Positions 50,301 to 62,700 of a stretch of DNA of 64,000 bases are shown here, piece by piece. Below the pieces are notes generated by a model that did not search any database, was not told where the DNA came from, and saw only the letters and a list, made by a program, of their open reading frames with translations. The position numbers and the translations under genes were made by a program. Source of the stretch: Apostichopus japonicus (Eukaryota > Echinodermata > Holothuroidea > Aspidochirotida > Stichopodidae); assembly GCF_037975245.1 (NCBI RefSeq), contig NC_092580.1, forward strand, positions 21,748,501-21,812,500, given 5' to 3'. Each line of letters opens with the position of its first letter. Position 1 is the stretch's first letter.

Positions 50301-53300
50301 TATGGAATAAAGAAAAGTGCATGTATTATCATTTTCATAACATAATTAAGGGAAACTTATATAGCGCAAAATGGGGGCCCGGTGTCAGTTTTGCCCTCGG
50401 GTTTGATCTTACTTTCGAAGGTTTTGGTCCCGCGTGCGGGGGAGGGGGGGGGCGGTAGATGGTTACCAACGAACGGAATGTTCAACAGCTCTTGGGTTTG
50501 ACTGGTCATATGAATTGCATGAAGTGCGTTGGTTCGTCTGAAATATTGATCGTTTAAATAATAATTAAACATATAAATGTATCACTTTTTCAGCCTTCAA
50601 ACGGATTATGCAACTTTTCAACCAGAAAGTTACATTGCAAGATTGTACTCTACTGGACAGGTTTATTGGCTTACTTTGGCAGGGACGAAAACTTTTTGTG
50701 GGATAAATGTTCGTTACTTTCCATTCGATAAACAGAGGTGTTTCCTTACCTTCTCTACATGGGCATACCACAATGGTGAGGTAAGCTTTGAGGTCTCCGT
50801 GCAATCACGTATATGTATACGTCTGTCCCTCCCCCCCCACCACCACCACAATAACACCCGGGCGGGATGGCTCAGCCCCCCCCCCCCCCCACACACACAC
50901 ACACGCACACGCACATTAACAGATGGTAGAAAATCCTGGTGTACAGCACATTGATATGAACAGTTTAAAATGCTTCAACGTTGCAAAATATATAACCTCA
51001 GGGCCCTCCCCGGGCGACGTAACACCTTCTCCCCACCCACCCCCTCACCCCAATACAGAAATGGTGCCCATGTCAGTGCGTCGGTATATGTGTTTGTGTC
51101 TGCTTGGGGTGTGCAGTAGGAATCAGAGAAGGTGTCATTGGAGGTTAAAGATATCGCCTGTCCTTTAGGCTTGATTATGGCAATTCTCTTCTATTTGGTG
51201 TAGCTACATCCCAACTATCGAGATCATGCAAAGGATCCAAAACACGGCTGCTCGAATCGTCGATAGGGTGAACAGCTTTACCCCCCATCACTCCTATACT
51301 GGAAGAACTATACTGGTTACCAATAAGACTCCGTATTGATTATAAAATCCTCATTCTAGTTTTTCGTGCCATTAAAACTGGTACCCCAATCTACCTTAAT
51401 GTTCTGTTACATCAGCAAGCTAAATGTAGACCAATACGTAATTCGCATTATCAACTTCAGGTTCCAATGTCACGTACAAGATCTTTCGGTGACCGTAGCT
51501 TTCTAAATGCTGCACCACTTTTTTATGGAACTCCCTCCCGGTTGAAATTAGGTCTTTAGAGTATATTATTCAATTCAAGCGCTGTCCTAAAACTTTTCTT
51601 TCCTCTCATCAACTCAGTTTTTGTACATTCAGCACCCCCGTAAAGCGCATTGAACAACTTTTGTTGGAGTCTTCGCTGTATAAGACTAGTTATTATTATT
51701 ATTATTGTTGTTTATCATTCATTTTGTTTATTATCATTTCATTTTCTTGATTATTTTGTATTCTTGTTTCTCAGCAAATGTTTTACTCGATAGACAATTA
51801 CATCGAAGACGAAGATTACAAAAGATTTACAGTAAGCCACGGCCTTTGGGATGTTGAAACTTCCAATGTGGAAAATGGAAACACTTCATATGACTGTCTG
51901 CCCTGTGCAGACGAGGAACATTCATATGTCACCTATACCATCGATCTAACGAGAAGACAAAACACGGCTAACTTTTTAAATCTGATTTTACCATGCCTCG
52001 TGATGTCGGCTATGACTTTCTTGGTGATATTTCTACCACATGGGAATGGTGCGGAAACCGCAGCCTTTGGATTGACTTGTATCCTCACTTTGATGGTCTT
52101 TGTAACTTACCTTTTTACCAGTCTTCCTACCACTGGTCAACCTATACTTGGTAAGAATTGACGAAGTGCTTTATATCCCCCAAAAGTAATTTGTCAATTA
52201 TCTTATCCCGAAAAAATAGACGAAAAATGGATCGAGAAACACACACACACACACATTATGGTCGAATATGGCTAGGCATGAATATATTAAAGGAGCAGTA
52301 ATCCTAAATCATAGAGATATTTGCGATGTACAACTATAAATCCCCATAAGAGCTAACTATAGCAGAACAATGAGAAGAAACTGAAGGACTTTAACAAGTT
52401 TAAAATAAGACATGAAAATAGCCACACAACGGTTTTGGAGTGTTTAACGGTTTTTCTCATTCAAAGCAATATACCGTATTTGGAGATGATAGTTTGGTTG
52501 GTTTCTCACTTATACCTATCCATAAAAGAAAGCAGAAGAAAAACGATGGGGTGGTCGAGTATACCCTACTATGATACCGAACCGCTACTGTCAAGAGGCC
52601 CCCGTCAATAGCAGCATAGTGGGTACTCTTCGTTTCTATGTAAAATTATTCGGAAATAACGGTATACCGGGCTTACATGAATATATATGCTATACCGGGA
52701 TGTTTAAACTGAATGACAGACTTACCATAAGTGAAAACGACTCACCGAACTTGACTTTGAAATGTTAACAAAGATATGTTAAATGCTTTTGAAAAATTCT
52801 AGATCATTTGTTAAAGTTCGATATAATTATGTCTTTGAAGTTGTAGCATTTCTCTGTATAGTCATCTCTCTCGTTCCCTTACGTTTCTTCTTAAAGGTGG
52901 TTACATTGTGTGGCTGATCGTGGAAGGCGTACTCATTACTCTCTATGCTGTATGCGACTCTCACCACAATATGCACGTTGAGAAGTCTAAACTAACCACC
53001 AAGACACGAGACAAGAATGAGAAGAAGAAGAACAGTGTGGAATCATTTAGCAATGTTATTGCTGAAGAAGAAGATGATAATGATAAAGATGACGACCAAC
53101 AGATTCCTGACACACGTACTTCTAATATATGTAAACTCCCTGATAGTGAGATTGGTTCTTCTACCACAGACGACAGGTTGCACGAAGCCAATGAACTACA
53201 AGAACGCATTAATGAAGGTGCATCTGCACAGACAAGTGACGAAGCAGGCAAGGTTAGAGCGCCGAAATATCAGAGCGACGCCAAAATGGATGATTCTTCC

Positions 53301-53504
53301 AACAAGTTACCTGAAACGCAGGATAAAGGAGGAAATTATTACACAATCACCGCCTTCTTCATAAGGAGTTTATGGCCACAGAAAAAACCACTTTGGATAA
53401 ATATTATGAGAACTATCATGATCTTGATCAAGCTTGTTTCTACACTTGTATATATCTTCATTTTTGGATATATAAACACTCTTCAATTGAATTACAAATA
53501 TTAA
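43953..53504 (+). CDS. nicotinic acetylcholine receptor-like Cys-loop channel subunit
   Basis: Seven exons: 43953-44034, 45999-46141, 48656-48700, 49018-49142, 50594-50780, 51775-52150, 52897-53504 (TAA), 521 residues. The start ATG gives a signal peptide (ISFVILFALTTSSL). The extracellular domain has the WxD motif (LRWDPW), loop A region (WIPELVLNES), the 13-residue Cys loop Cys167-Cys181 (CGINVRYFPFDKQRC), loop B Trp (STWAYHNG) and loop C (YDCLPC, Cys235/Cys238). M1 (about 258-281, with LPC), M2 (about 289-308) and M3 (about 321-341) follow, then a long charged cytoplasmic loop and M4 near the C-terminus. Glu288 at M2 position -1' and the absence of the anion-channel Pro-Ala-Arg motif predict a cation channel. 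Loop C has CxxC instead of the adjacent CC of alpha subunits, and the loop A Tyr is replaced, so acetylcholine binding is uncertain. Potential N-glycosylation at NDT, NET and NTS. Confidence 0.92.
44259..44352. repeat. 94-bp perfect palindrome with (TA)n core
   Basis: Arms TTTACTAATGTAAGCAGGCC and its exact reverse complement flank an uninterrupted TA run of about 54 bases. The whole can extrude as one hairpin or cruciform. Located in intron 1 of the Cys-loop receptor gene. Confidence 0.93.
46968..47953. mobile_element. non-autonomous hAT-type element, 986 bp
   Basis: Ends read inward CAGTGGCAGACTGG on the left and CAGGGGCGGACTGG on the right, with further GGGC/GCCC-rich subterminal similarity. 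Flanks ATTATATA and ATCATATA match at seven of eight positions, an 8-bp target duplication as expected for hAT. No transposase frame inside. Located in intron 2 of the receptor gene. Confidence 0.75.
48443..48505 (+). repeat. G-rich tract with GGGGCGGTTTG units
   Basis: Two to three units of GGAGGTGTGGGGGCGGTTTG with multiple G runs, quadruplex-prone, about 150 bases before the short exon 3 of the receptor gene. Confidence 0.6.
49645..49910 (+). mobile_element. tRNA-derived SINE (family A), + strand copy
   Basis: Head of 66 bases with A box (TTAGCTCAGTGGTTAACGC) and B box (GGTCCCGAGTTCGAGTC) that folds like a decayed tRNA closing with GGAGTG/CACTCC. A roughly 150-bp body ends in GCTTGCAGGAGGATCTAAAA and a TACACA-type tail. 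Located in intron 4 of the receptor gene. Confidence 0.85.
50818..50912 (+). repeat. C-rich/CA simple repeat
   Basis: Runs of CCC, CCACCA and a CA microsatellite, directly after the exon 5 donor of the receptor gene. Confidence 0.8.
51160..51720 (+). mobile_element. CR1/L2-like non-LTR retrotransposon 3' fragment
   Basis: Conceptual translation with frameshifts resembles the C-terminal region after the reverse transcriptase of CR1/L2/Jockey-type LINEs: LDYGNSLL, then IMQRIQNTAARIVDR, LRIDYKILILVFRA, SRTRSFGDRSFLNAAP. Several frame breaks and in-frame stops show it is dead. It ends in an ATT triplet run (about 51690-51712), as L2-like tails do. Located in intron 5 of the receptor gene. Confidence 0.8.
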
Positions 53505-55070
53505 AATATCTTACGCTTCCAATTTATGAAAACTGATTCTGCTGGCAAGTATTTTAACCATTTGGAATTTCTACAATGCTAAAAGTAGACACCTTAAATG
53601 CTATATATCCGTTATGTCTTTCTCGGCATGATCTTTGTCCTATACCCCATGCAATAGTACATGATAACGTGATCAAAAGAGAGGGCGATGTTTATGTTTG
53701 CATAAAATAACACAGAATACTGTGGTTTGAAAAAAAGACTTGTTAGTCACTTCAATGAAGATTGAGAAGTGAAACACCATTGAATATGTTATCCTATTTC
53801 ACAGTGGCAGGGGAGCAGTGGCCACAATTCCCGATAGAATGATATAGTTAATTAATATTTACTAATTGACGGTGAATTCTTCACAGATATTTAAGTCAAA
53901 ATATAATTCCTACAAAAAATGCTTTTTTTCATTAAGGTCTGTTTGATTTAATAAGGGTAAACAAAATAAGTCTCTGTATTCATTTGGTTCACATGTCTTT
54001 GATTAAAATGAAATTGAAAATTCAGTTACCCAGAGAAATTTATGTATATTTTATATAGACCATATATTTACATTGTAAACCATATTACACCCTTTATCCT
54101 TCATGTGAACTAGTTAGCTATAGTTTCGATATGAACATAAAAGAAACCACACTGATATACCTTAACATAAATATTTTAAGTTGAATAGGTCCCGACTGAG
54201 ACATCTAGGCAATGTTTACATTTCTTTCATTATTAAAAAAAAAAAGTTTCAGAATCCATGTTTGTATTGTAAGTATTGAATTTGTTGTTAGAAAAAGTAT
54301 ATAGAATCGGTGTAAACAGTTTGTATGTACACAATTGCCATGTATTGTAGGCCTATGTTTATATATAAAGATATAACTTGATTGGTGTCAAAGTTCAAAT
54401 AAAGTCCATTCCAATCGATATTCATGAGAAGTTTGGACGTATACAGACCAACCTCGTCGTCTGTTGTCCATGCACTTAGTAAGGTGATGGCGCTGACTAC
54501 GATATGTGAGTTTCGAAAATCTCTAGAACCACAAACTGGGGGACAATAGATTAGAATGCATGTGAACAATTTTGTAACATACTTTTGTTGCACTTTCAAG
54601 AACTGAACATATTTAGCGAAAATTATCGCTGATGAATTTTCGAGTTTTGTTTGAGTTTTGTATGCACATATCATTATTCAACATCATTCTTATAGAACTT
54701 ATTTTAACCACTGGAAAGTACTGATTAATTTCACATGACGCAGTCAAGAAAGTACAAGTATTACTCTTAGTCTTATAATCAATACAAATCAGAGCATGAT
54801 ATTGTGAGGCGGCTCAGTCACTTGGCAACGGCATGGCCTAGTAATTTTACTAGTTTGCAATTATTTTGCGGAAAACATATTCTTTTTTAACCATAAGGAG
54901 GAAACAATAACGTGATGTAAGACGTGATTTAGGAAAGTTGAAGCAAACATCAGTTGGTACTGTATTATACTAATCATATTTAACTTCCACCATGTCTTGG
55001 AAATTGAAAAAGAGGGATAACTTTTCTCGTATGAAGCTGAGTTTTGATCTTGATAGTGATATTACTATTA

Positions 55071-55127
<57 letters not shown>

Positions 55128-57600
55128 GTATATGATATATAGGACTTCTTGTCAAAAAATGGCGTATATATATTTAGTCAACGGCGCATGATTATAAGCT
55201 CGCATTATATACCCACGATTGCAAAGAAATACACTTAAGGTTTTTTCTTGATTGAATAAATAAATGATAACCTATATTCACTGATATTGAGTTATTCGCT
55301 TTGTAACGTCGTTATGATTATGCACGGGAATTATCACTATATAATGTCAGTGCGACAGTCAATGGAACTGTGAACGCTTATCGGAGCTGCACGTAAGTAG
55401 AAACATTTCTGATTTAATTGTAGAGCGCCATCTGTTCCACTTTTTGATTGCCTGTTGATTCACAGGTAATAATAGTATAGATGAAAACCACCTTGACATA
55501 TACATTATCATGGCAGTGATTTGCATAACGTTAATTAATCCTGTCAACTGGTGAAACGCCGTTTGGTGCGCTATTATAAATTTCTTACTTCAAAGGTATT
55601 ATAGCGTGCATGGATGCGCGGGCGGAGGGGAGATGGAGAATTATGGGGACGGGGTGTGTGGATGGGAGGGCCTCGTTACTGACATGGGTGCTCCAGATGG
55701 ATATTAATAAAAATGTAAACTTTATGCTGTCGCTAAGATGGTTGTCCTTAAAAAGTGCACGAAAGCCACTAAAGAAATACATAACACTTTATCTTACATC
55801 ATATATATATCCTGTTCAACACAAACGATAACATTACGCAGATGTCTTAGTTCAGCATATGTAGCCTATACCTTGAATCCTAATTAGAATTATCATCTCC
55901 CCCCCCCCCAGGCAAGTAGCCTCGGGAGGTGGGGAAGGAAGGTTGCATAATGCACGGATAAATATCCTATACCATTACACAAATAAACCACCCAAACTTT
56001 TTATCAGTTTTATTATTCTAGGCCTACAATAGCCTTATTGTTTTACTTTAAAAAAAATCCCTTCTGGCACTTACAGTTTGACAGTTTGTGGTCAATATGG
56101 TTATTACGGAGTATGGACTGACATTTAAAAGCACACATATTCCATTTTGTTTTTGATATTTCATTTGAATTTAGAAAATGACTAGTTTTTATTATAAAAA
56201 CCAAAAACATGGAATACAAATGTAGGAAAAAAGCATTTAAGCCCCCTGCGCTGATACCCCCCCAAAAATGGTTACTCTTTCTACTGGCCTGCCCCCCCCT
56301 CCCTCACCTCTGTTCAACTGTCCCTTCGCAACAACACAGTCAGTATCACCATATGGAGGTAAACCTCGTAACATATGAAACCTATACCCTGCTGAGAGGT
56401 AATTAATTCTTCATGACGTAATGCTGATATAAATAGATCTATAAAAATTCAAGCTCGACAGTGCGCAGTTATTTATAAAAATTAAATATGGAAAATGTAA
56501 AGGTCCCTATTCGTTTCATCGTTCATTTAGTCGAGGATAGAATTTGTTTGAGATAAAAAAAATATCTAAAAATAGTATTGTTCAGGATGATTTGTTGAAA
56601 TTTTATTTACGGTATACTTAAGTTCTTCTCAAATTAAACAAAATGCCGCCCGAGGCACACTCTTTACGTTTTAAATGATGACGTATTTTCAAAACAATAG
56701 ATTGGTTGGCCGACAAGATCAATAGGGGATAAGGCAGGTAAAAATATGCATGAAAACGATGCCGCTCTGACGTCATTGATTTTGTTTTACGATTAAAACA
56801 CAAAAGCGCAAATTCACTAAGCGTATACATAGACTCGGCAATTTGAATCTAGTGGGAAATTCCCTTAATGGCTAAGTTTTTCCCCAAAAAATTCCTTCAG
56901 AAAGCCAGATCCATATCAATATCCATGAGGTCAACTTCATCTCCGGAGAGCCAAATGTTCCAAAAATATCGAAACTGAAAATGAGATGTCAAATGTCTTA
57001 CTCCGGGAATGCCGACAAATATGTCAGCACGTTGTAGTATGCTATTATTATGACGAGTTAGAAATGAGCGTGCCAGACATCCCCGCCCCCACCACAAAAA
57101 AATAAAATATAACTTAAATAAATAAAATAAAAATAATAACAAATTAAAAAAAAAATAAGCAATATTTGTACCTACAAGGTCACATGGTTTGAATTAATGG
57201 ATTATATTGCACGAAAGCTTCGAATTCGTGGCGCGCTGTGACACCATTTGTTTAATAAACGTCAACAGGTAAACAACGATTAAGACTAACATTCAATGCA
57301 TATAAGACTTGAGATATACTTTTAGTTCTGGATATTTATGGAACGTTTCGTTCTCCGTACTATTCACCCTTCTACTCATTCCCAGATATCGAGGAAGATT
57401 CCAAATCAAATGCTCTCCTGTTATCAGAAGTATAAGAATTAAATTTGACCATTATTTGATTTTCTATAGCATGTTGTAGATAAACTATCATCGGTTTATT
57501 CCCGCCAAATCTGCCGGGGAATTAGAAGAAAAAAAAAGTGTCCAATGCTTAATCAAGTTCTTTGCAACCCTAATGTTTTTATCTCTCGGGTATACGGTAT
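53505..57600. other. 3' flank of receptor gene and gene-poor region
   Basis: AATAAA at 54398-54403 is a candidate polyadenylation signal. A TA microsatellite lies at 55075-55124. Scattered open frames show no family resemblance or splice context. Nothing else recognised. Confidence 0.5.
55075..55124 (+). repeat. TA microsatellite
   Basis: About 25 TA dinucleotides, followed by ATTGTATATG. Confidence 0.9.
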
Positions 57601-57638
57601 ATTATACGGTAGATTGAACGTCTCTTATAAGGTACGGT

Positions 57639-57820
57639 ATAAGCTTCTCGACCTTTTGGCTAAGATTATGTGCATTATCTGTTCCCTTTCAAGGGGAATG
57701 ATGATACACACCTGATGATGATCACACAGTCACAGTCCCGATGCAAGGGGACTGGGGTTGAAAGCGGATCAGTCGTTCGGTAGTTTGGTTTTCATGCCCA
57801 GGTTCTTTGCTGGGCGATTT
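57639..57820 (+). ncRNA. U2 snRNA-like element (divergent, pseudogene or U2-derived)
   Basis: The first 45 bases match the 5' end of U2 snRNA closely: AAGCTTCTCGACCTTTTGGC, TAAGAT, then TTATCTGTTC. The branch-point recognition element normally reading GTAGTA is GCATTA here, so it could not pair with a standard branch site. Downstream sequence does not follow U2: there are hairpins around CAGTCCC/GGGGACTG and GCCCAG/CTGGGC, then a T run. No clear Sm site. The size to the T run (about 180) is close to that of U2. It could be a U2-headed SINE, a chimeric retropseudogene or a diverged snRNA. Confidence 0.5.
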
Positions 57821-57829
57821 TTTCTTGAA

Positions 57830-59370
57830 AAGTAGCTTTCACGATGTCTGGATAATATCTGAAGGCCCTTTGTGAGTGTGTGTGTCCAGAAAAAAAAAAA
57901 CAGGAATTTTAGCAATGAATAGCTATAACCATGCATGGAATCATGCAATTCTGACATTTTAGCATAACCCATGCACATCAATTTTTTTTTTTAAACTACT
58001 GTCTGAGTCTCGGGCTTTTGTGTAATGTTCCGCCGGTTCATGGCGTTATACTCACACGCAGGGCTACAACAAGACATGGTCATTTCGTGGTGTGCATGTC
58101 ACGGTTTTTCAGTCCTACGCAATTTCTTATTGGCATATATAAATTGAGACAAAGTATCCTATTATTGCAAATAAATTTATTCTGTCTCTCATAATAAAAT
58201 GATATTCGGTTCGCTTCGTGAATATTTGTTAACCTTTAAGGTGTGAATGATGTCAGAAACAGTCCCTCTCTTAATCCTCTGCCATGCGCAAAGCCTTAGG
58301 TCGCGGGCGTGTGTGTGCGTCTTTACTGAGTGTATTGTGGGCGTATGCACGCCACATGATTACATAAAATATTAAATGTTAAACGGGATTTCTTAAGGAA
58401 CTGTTCTTTTCTGTCAAGACAATATATGTTTTTTTTTAGCCATACGGCCATAAGAAAGGAAGATTGGAAACTTCCGTGTGAAAATACTTTCCCTAAAGTT
58501 TAAACATCCTGATAAATATTTATGCAAATATTTGAATGTTACTCTATTAGGCTTAAATTTCCTTACGATACATAAAGATATGTAAGGGATATTTCCAGCA
58601 TTTCAAATGTTTATATATATATATATAGAAAGATGTAACTGCATGTTTTGAATTTAAAACATCCATAAGGCCTTTGAACATTGGGATTATTTTCTCGTCA
58701 TTTTCGTTTAAAATCCAATTACAGAGGGTTGAGAAATAGATTAAAATAAAAACACAATTTTTACGAGGTTGAACAGTACAGTCACATTTCTTAAAACCAT
58801 TTAGTTGACAGTAGAAGAAGTTTCATGAAGATTTGGAATGCATGAGTTGCTCAATAATAAGAGTTTTACATTATAGTTTATTTTTTTTATTATCTGAAAG
58901 TAGTTGCATTTTTAGTTAGGATTTTAGTGTGTTCATCCCCCACCCTCTATTTCGTTCACTCATTTCCGTTATTTTTCCGTTTAATCACCCCCCCACCCAT
59001 CAACCCCACCACGTATCGGGTATTACCCCTCCCCCCCCCCACGGTACGGTACCTCACACTGGCATTTACCCTAGATGAAATGCAGCATATCTCGTTATAT
59101 AAAAAAGAATAACATCAAATAAACAATAATACAGGAGAAAAAAGCAAAGGAGAAGAAGAAGGAAAAGGGAAACAAAATGGAAAAACTGATTAAGCTTTTA
59201 TCTGGAGGTTCTTAGTATACTTTATTGCGAAATATCTTACTTGAACGACGAGGAAATGAATGTGTCATTTTCCCAACTTCCTCGAAGTGCCGAATGACTT
59301 TGAGACAGTCAGCTGGAAGTTGAAAACTTTTAAAAGTTCTTCCTAAATGTTATCCGTTATTGACGTTAAA
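57830..59370. other. gene-poor region
   Basis: AT-rich unique sequence with a short TA tract (58613-58626) and C-rich runs near 58980-59042. No gene recognised. Confidence 0.45.
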
Positions 59371-59424
59371 CTTAACTTCCAAATATGGCAAAGAAGGAGG
59401 AGTCCGTTACCAAGCTGAATATTA

Positions 59425-59550
59425 ACTTCTCTGTAATAACATGGCAACGTAGCAACATCGCCGTACACAAAGCGAAACGGCTACTGACGTCATTATATAC
59501 GCACGAAAGTATTCTATTTATAGGGTGTTTCCCCGAACGCACTTCCGGTC
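59425..59550 (+). promoter_or_regulatory. promoter-like cluster: X-box, CRE, ETS sites
   Basis: Within about 110 bases there are TAACATGGCAAC followed by GTAGCAAC (RFX X-box-like, 59436-59455), a perfect TGACGTCA at 59485-59492 (CREB/ATF) and ACTTCCGG at 59541-59548 (ETS/GABP). The surroundings are richer in CpG than the flanks. Probably a promoter; strand and target are not settled. Confidence 0.45.
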
Positions 59551-59789
59551 TAGCAATGTTTGTTCTCGGCATAGCGATTGCGTGAGTAATGTGAGTACAA
59601 CGTAAAGTCTGATAGATCGTTGCGTTGTGTAGTAGTAGTAATACAGTGTTGTACATACTGTACTGGAGCGTACGTTTGTGCTTTGCTATTTAGACAGCAC
59701 AGTCGGATCATAATACCCGGGAAAATAAGAGAAAGGAAATTCTGTATTAATTTTGATGGGAACTGACGACAAGAATTTTTAGTTTTGTG
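59550..59789 (+). other. candidate non-coding first exon of a rightward gene
   Basis: CpG-containing sequence downstream of the promoter-like cluster, ending in a good donor TTTTGTG|gtaagtc at 59789. No long frame opens in it. The coding exons would lie beyond 64000 or were not recognised. Confidence 0.25.
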
Positions 59790-62700
59790 GTAAGTCTTCT
59801 ACTCATTTTATCAGAGAGTGGTCTGTGAAATGACGCTCTATTCAATTAGTAAACTTTAATAGAAAAAAACAGTGGTAGAAAGTTTTGCGAATGTAGTGTT
59901 GTTACTGACGGAAGTGTTGTCAGTATCACAGATAGTAGTTTAGTACTAGTATTGTAGTGGCAGTAAAAGTTGTAATGGTAGACTAAGTTAAGAATTGTTC
60001 GAATGATTTCTGTTGATGGATACCTTGGCCTGTAACATTGTCAATGAAAAGAAACTCAGACATTCAAGCATCCACATTAACGGTATTATTCCACATATGC
60101 CTAAGTCTGGATATGTTGTGCTTGCTGACCTTGCTAAGCCAAGTGGCAGAATATTTTTACCACGGATAGGTATATTGCCTATGTCAGGCCTAGCCTAGCC
60201 CTACAGCATAGTATTGTAATGTCTGTTTACGTGATTAGTTGTAGCCTATACAGTAGTGATTAAGCAAACGGTACGCGAAGATTCGTTAGTGACATAGACT
60301 ACACTGGTAGAGCATCTTACTGAATTGTCTTACTTCCTTGTGTGAATGGCCTAGGGCAGGCTAGACTATAGACTAGAGTTAACCTGGTTTGGCCTTGACT
60401 AGGCCTAACGAGTAACGTTAGGTCATGTTAATCCGGTTCACAATGCACATCGTTTACAATTACTTGATTAAACCTGGCCGCTGCAACAAGATCTAGGCCT
60501 ACAGTTTATTTTTTTCTCAGTATAAGCCTAGCCTAACCTTAATCTACCTCATCAAAAGAATTGTGTCATGCATTTTTTTTTTACAAATGATGCACTTGGG
60601 AAGTTGGATTGATGGAGGACAACTGACATAACAAGAGTGGAATAGGCTAGTTTGTAAAACAAATTCAGACAATTTGCTGGCTAAATGCTAGTGCATTTCA
60701 TTGTTTGTCAGAAGAAAGTAGAGGCAGTTTTTAGCCAGTAGACATTCAGAACAGGCTCAACATATCAGCGTCAATTCAAATTGCATGATTTTCATACCTA
60801 CTGTAATCATGTGTTACTGCTTATTTATCAGCAAATATGATCAAGATACTCCCAAAAGCCTAAACAGTAACTGATATGTAATTTGGGACATTAAATGTAG
60901 AGTAAAATATATACCAAGGCATGAAATGGTTTGTACAAATTTGGTGTTATTTGAGTAAAAATTGCAACTGAATCGTAGTGTATTTTGCTCTTCTTGAAAG
61001 TACACATCTGTCTTGGTATGCAATTGCAAGACCTTTCACATGAATGGCTGGTGCCAAACATTTGGATGAATTTGAGAAGTTTTATTGTTATATCTATTGT
61101 TTTTATAAAAGTTTGCATGTGCAGGCCCTATTTATTTTGCAAAGAGAGTCAGCACAAATGAGGCAAATTTAAGATACTTTAGTCATGTAGTGCAAATAGG
61201 ATATTAGAAACTAATACTGCAGGTGTACAATGAAACCTAACAATCTGTTCTGGGCATTGTAAATTAATCCTAAACAGACACAATACTGCAAATTCTAGTT
61301 AGTTGGAAGACCGAAGAACTAATCTCATATTTGTTGGCCAGTCTTGAAATTGAAAAACGTCTGCTCCACGTTGCCCTTCTATTGGCACCACCATCTTAAA
61401 AATTGATCACACCGAATAACAAATTATGCTGGCTTCCTTTTCGGCACTTTGGTTCTGTACCCATTGATGACAGAATGGTCAAGTGTGGCCCTCTGGAAGT
61501 CTATTCACATACTGTTACAGAGCAATGGTTAGATGAGTTTATACCAAGCTTTCAGATGCCATCAGAAAGCTCATTAATTGAAACTAAATTTGTGGAAACT
61601 CTCTTTCTGGAAACTGGCTTGTATCAAACCTTCACTTTTTGATGAGTGCTCAGAGAGCTATGAGGCACACATGTTATTGTTGCAACCATTCCTGTTCCTG
61701 GGATTGCCACATAAGGCCCTCAACTTAAGGCCAGATATATCAAAGCAGTGGAAGATCCCACTCGGTCCAAATAATCTGGTCCCTGGTATTAAGGTTTTGA
61801 AATGGTAGCTAGAGGTTGTAGGACGGCACTCCAATCACTTGACTATGTTACCACATGCACCTCCTATCGTTTATACAGTATCATCAAATGTTTAATGGTG
61901 TGAGAGCCTGAGAGGATAACAGGAAAAAGAATGACCTGTAATTTATTGCTAAGACGTTTCCAACATAAATTTATTTATTGATATGTGATAACCATGTGCA
62001 GAGCCATTGTACATGTATTGTTACGTACACTGACTACTGCATTGGATATTCTCACTCATGTACTGGAAGTTTGGCAGCTTTGTTTAAATGTAGGCTAAGC
62101 ATTCAGGTATAAACAGTAAACAGATCAAATTGTGCAGTTGATCAATATTGGATAAGAGACCAGGATTTAATAGGTAAATATATAAAGTACCTGTACTGTA
62201 CTTGACAAGTTTAAAAGTACATAAAGAATCATCTAATACAAGAATTTTCCACTGGTAAATTGAAATGATATCAAGGACATCTACTGTTTATTTATACAAA
62301 ACTGCACACAACATACTTTCCTTCCTTGGAAGTTATGTTGAGTGACTTTTTACAAAGATCATTCATGGAATATTTTTGATCACTTTTCTCATAGGTACAA
62401 CAATACAGGCAGTTTCATGCCCCAAGCAATTAGGGTGTACTTGTACTTCTGTATCCTACCTTTACGTAGGACATGGATAAATCAACCGGGGGGGGGGGGT
62501 GGTGGGGGTGGGGGCAGTATGTCAGGGTAATGCTGACATGGATTACATTATGTAGTATTTATATGATCTATTTATGCTGTATGACTGAAATACTGCCCTC
62601 ATATTTCTATTTTCCACTCCAGCTGGTTATGTTTGTAGCGTTACATCTCCGGTAATCAAATATCCTCTAACAGAACCAATTAATGTTAGCCAGTTTGTTA

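Noticed and set aside
54288-54674. 128-codon open frame on the minus strand
   Set aside because: AT-rich, no motif, no splice or promoter context; this length is expected by chance in 60 kb of this composition.
57639-57820. Functional U2 snRNA gene
   Set aside because: The branch-point recognition bases are altered and no Sm site or U2 3' domain is visible, so only a U2-like element is claimed.
59385-59585. Short + frame starting ATGGCAAAGAAGG within the promoter-like region
   Set aside because: Only 66 codons, overlaps the X-box, CRE and ETS motifs, and shows no homology I recognise; more likely promoter DNA.
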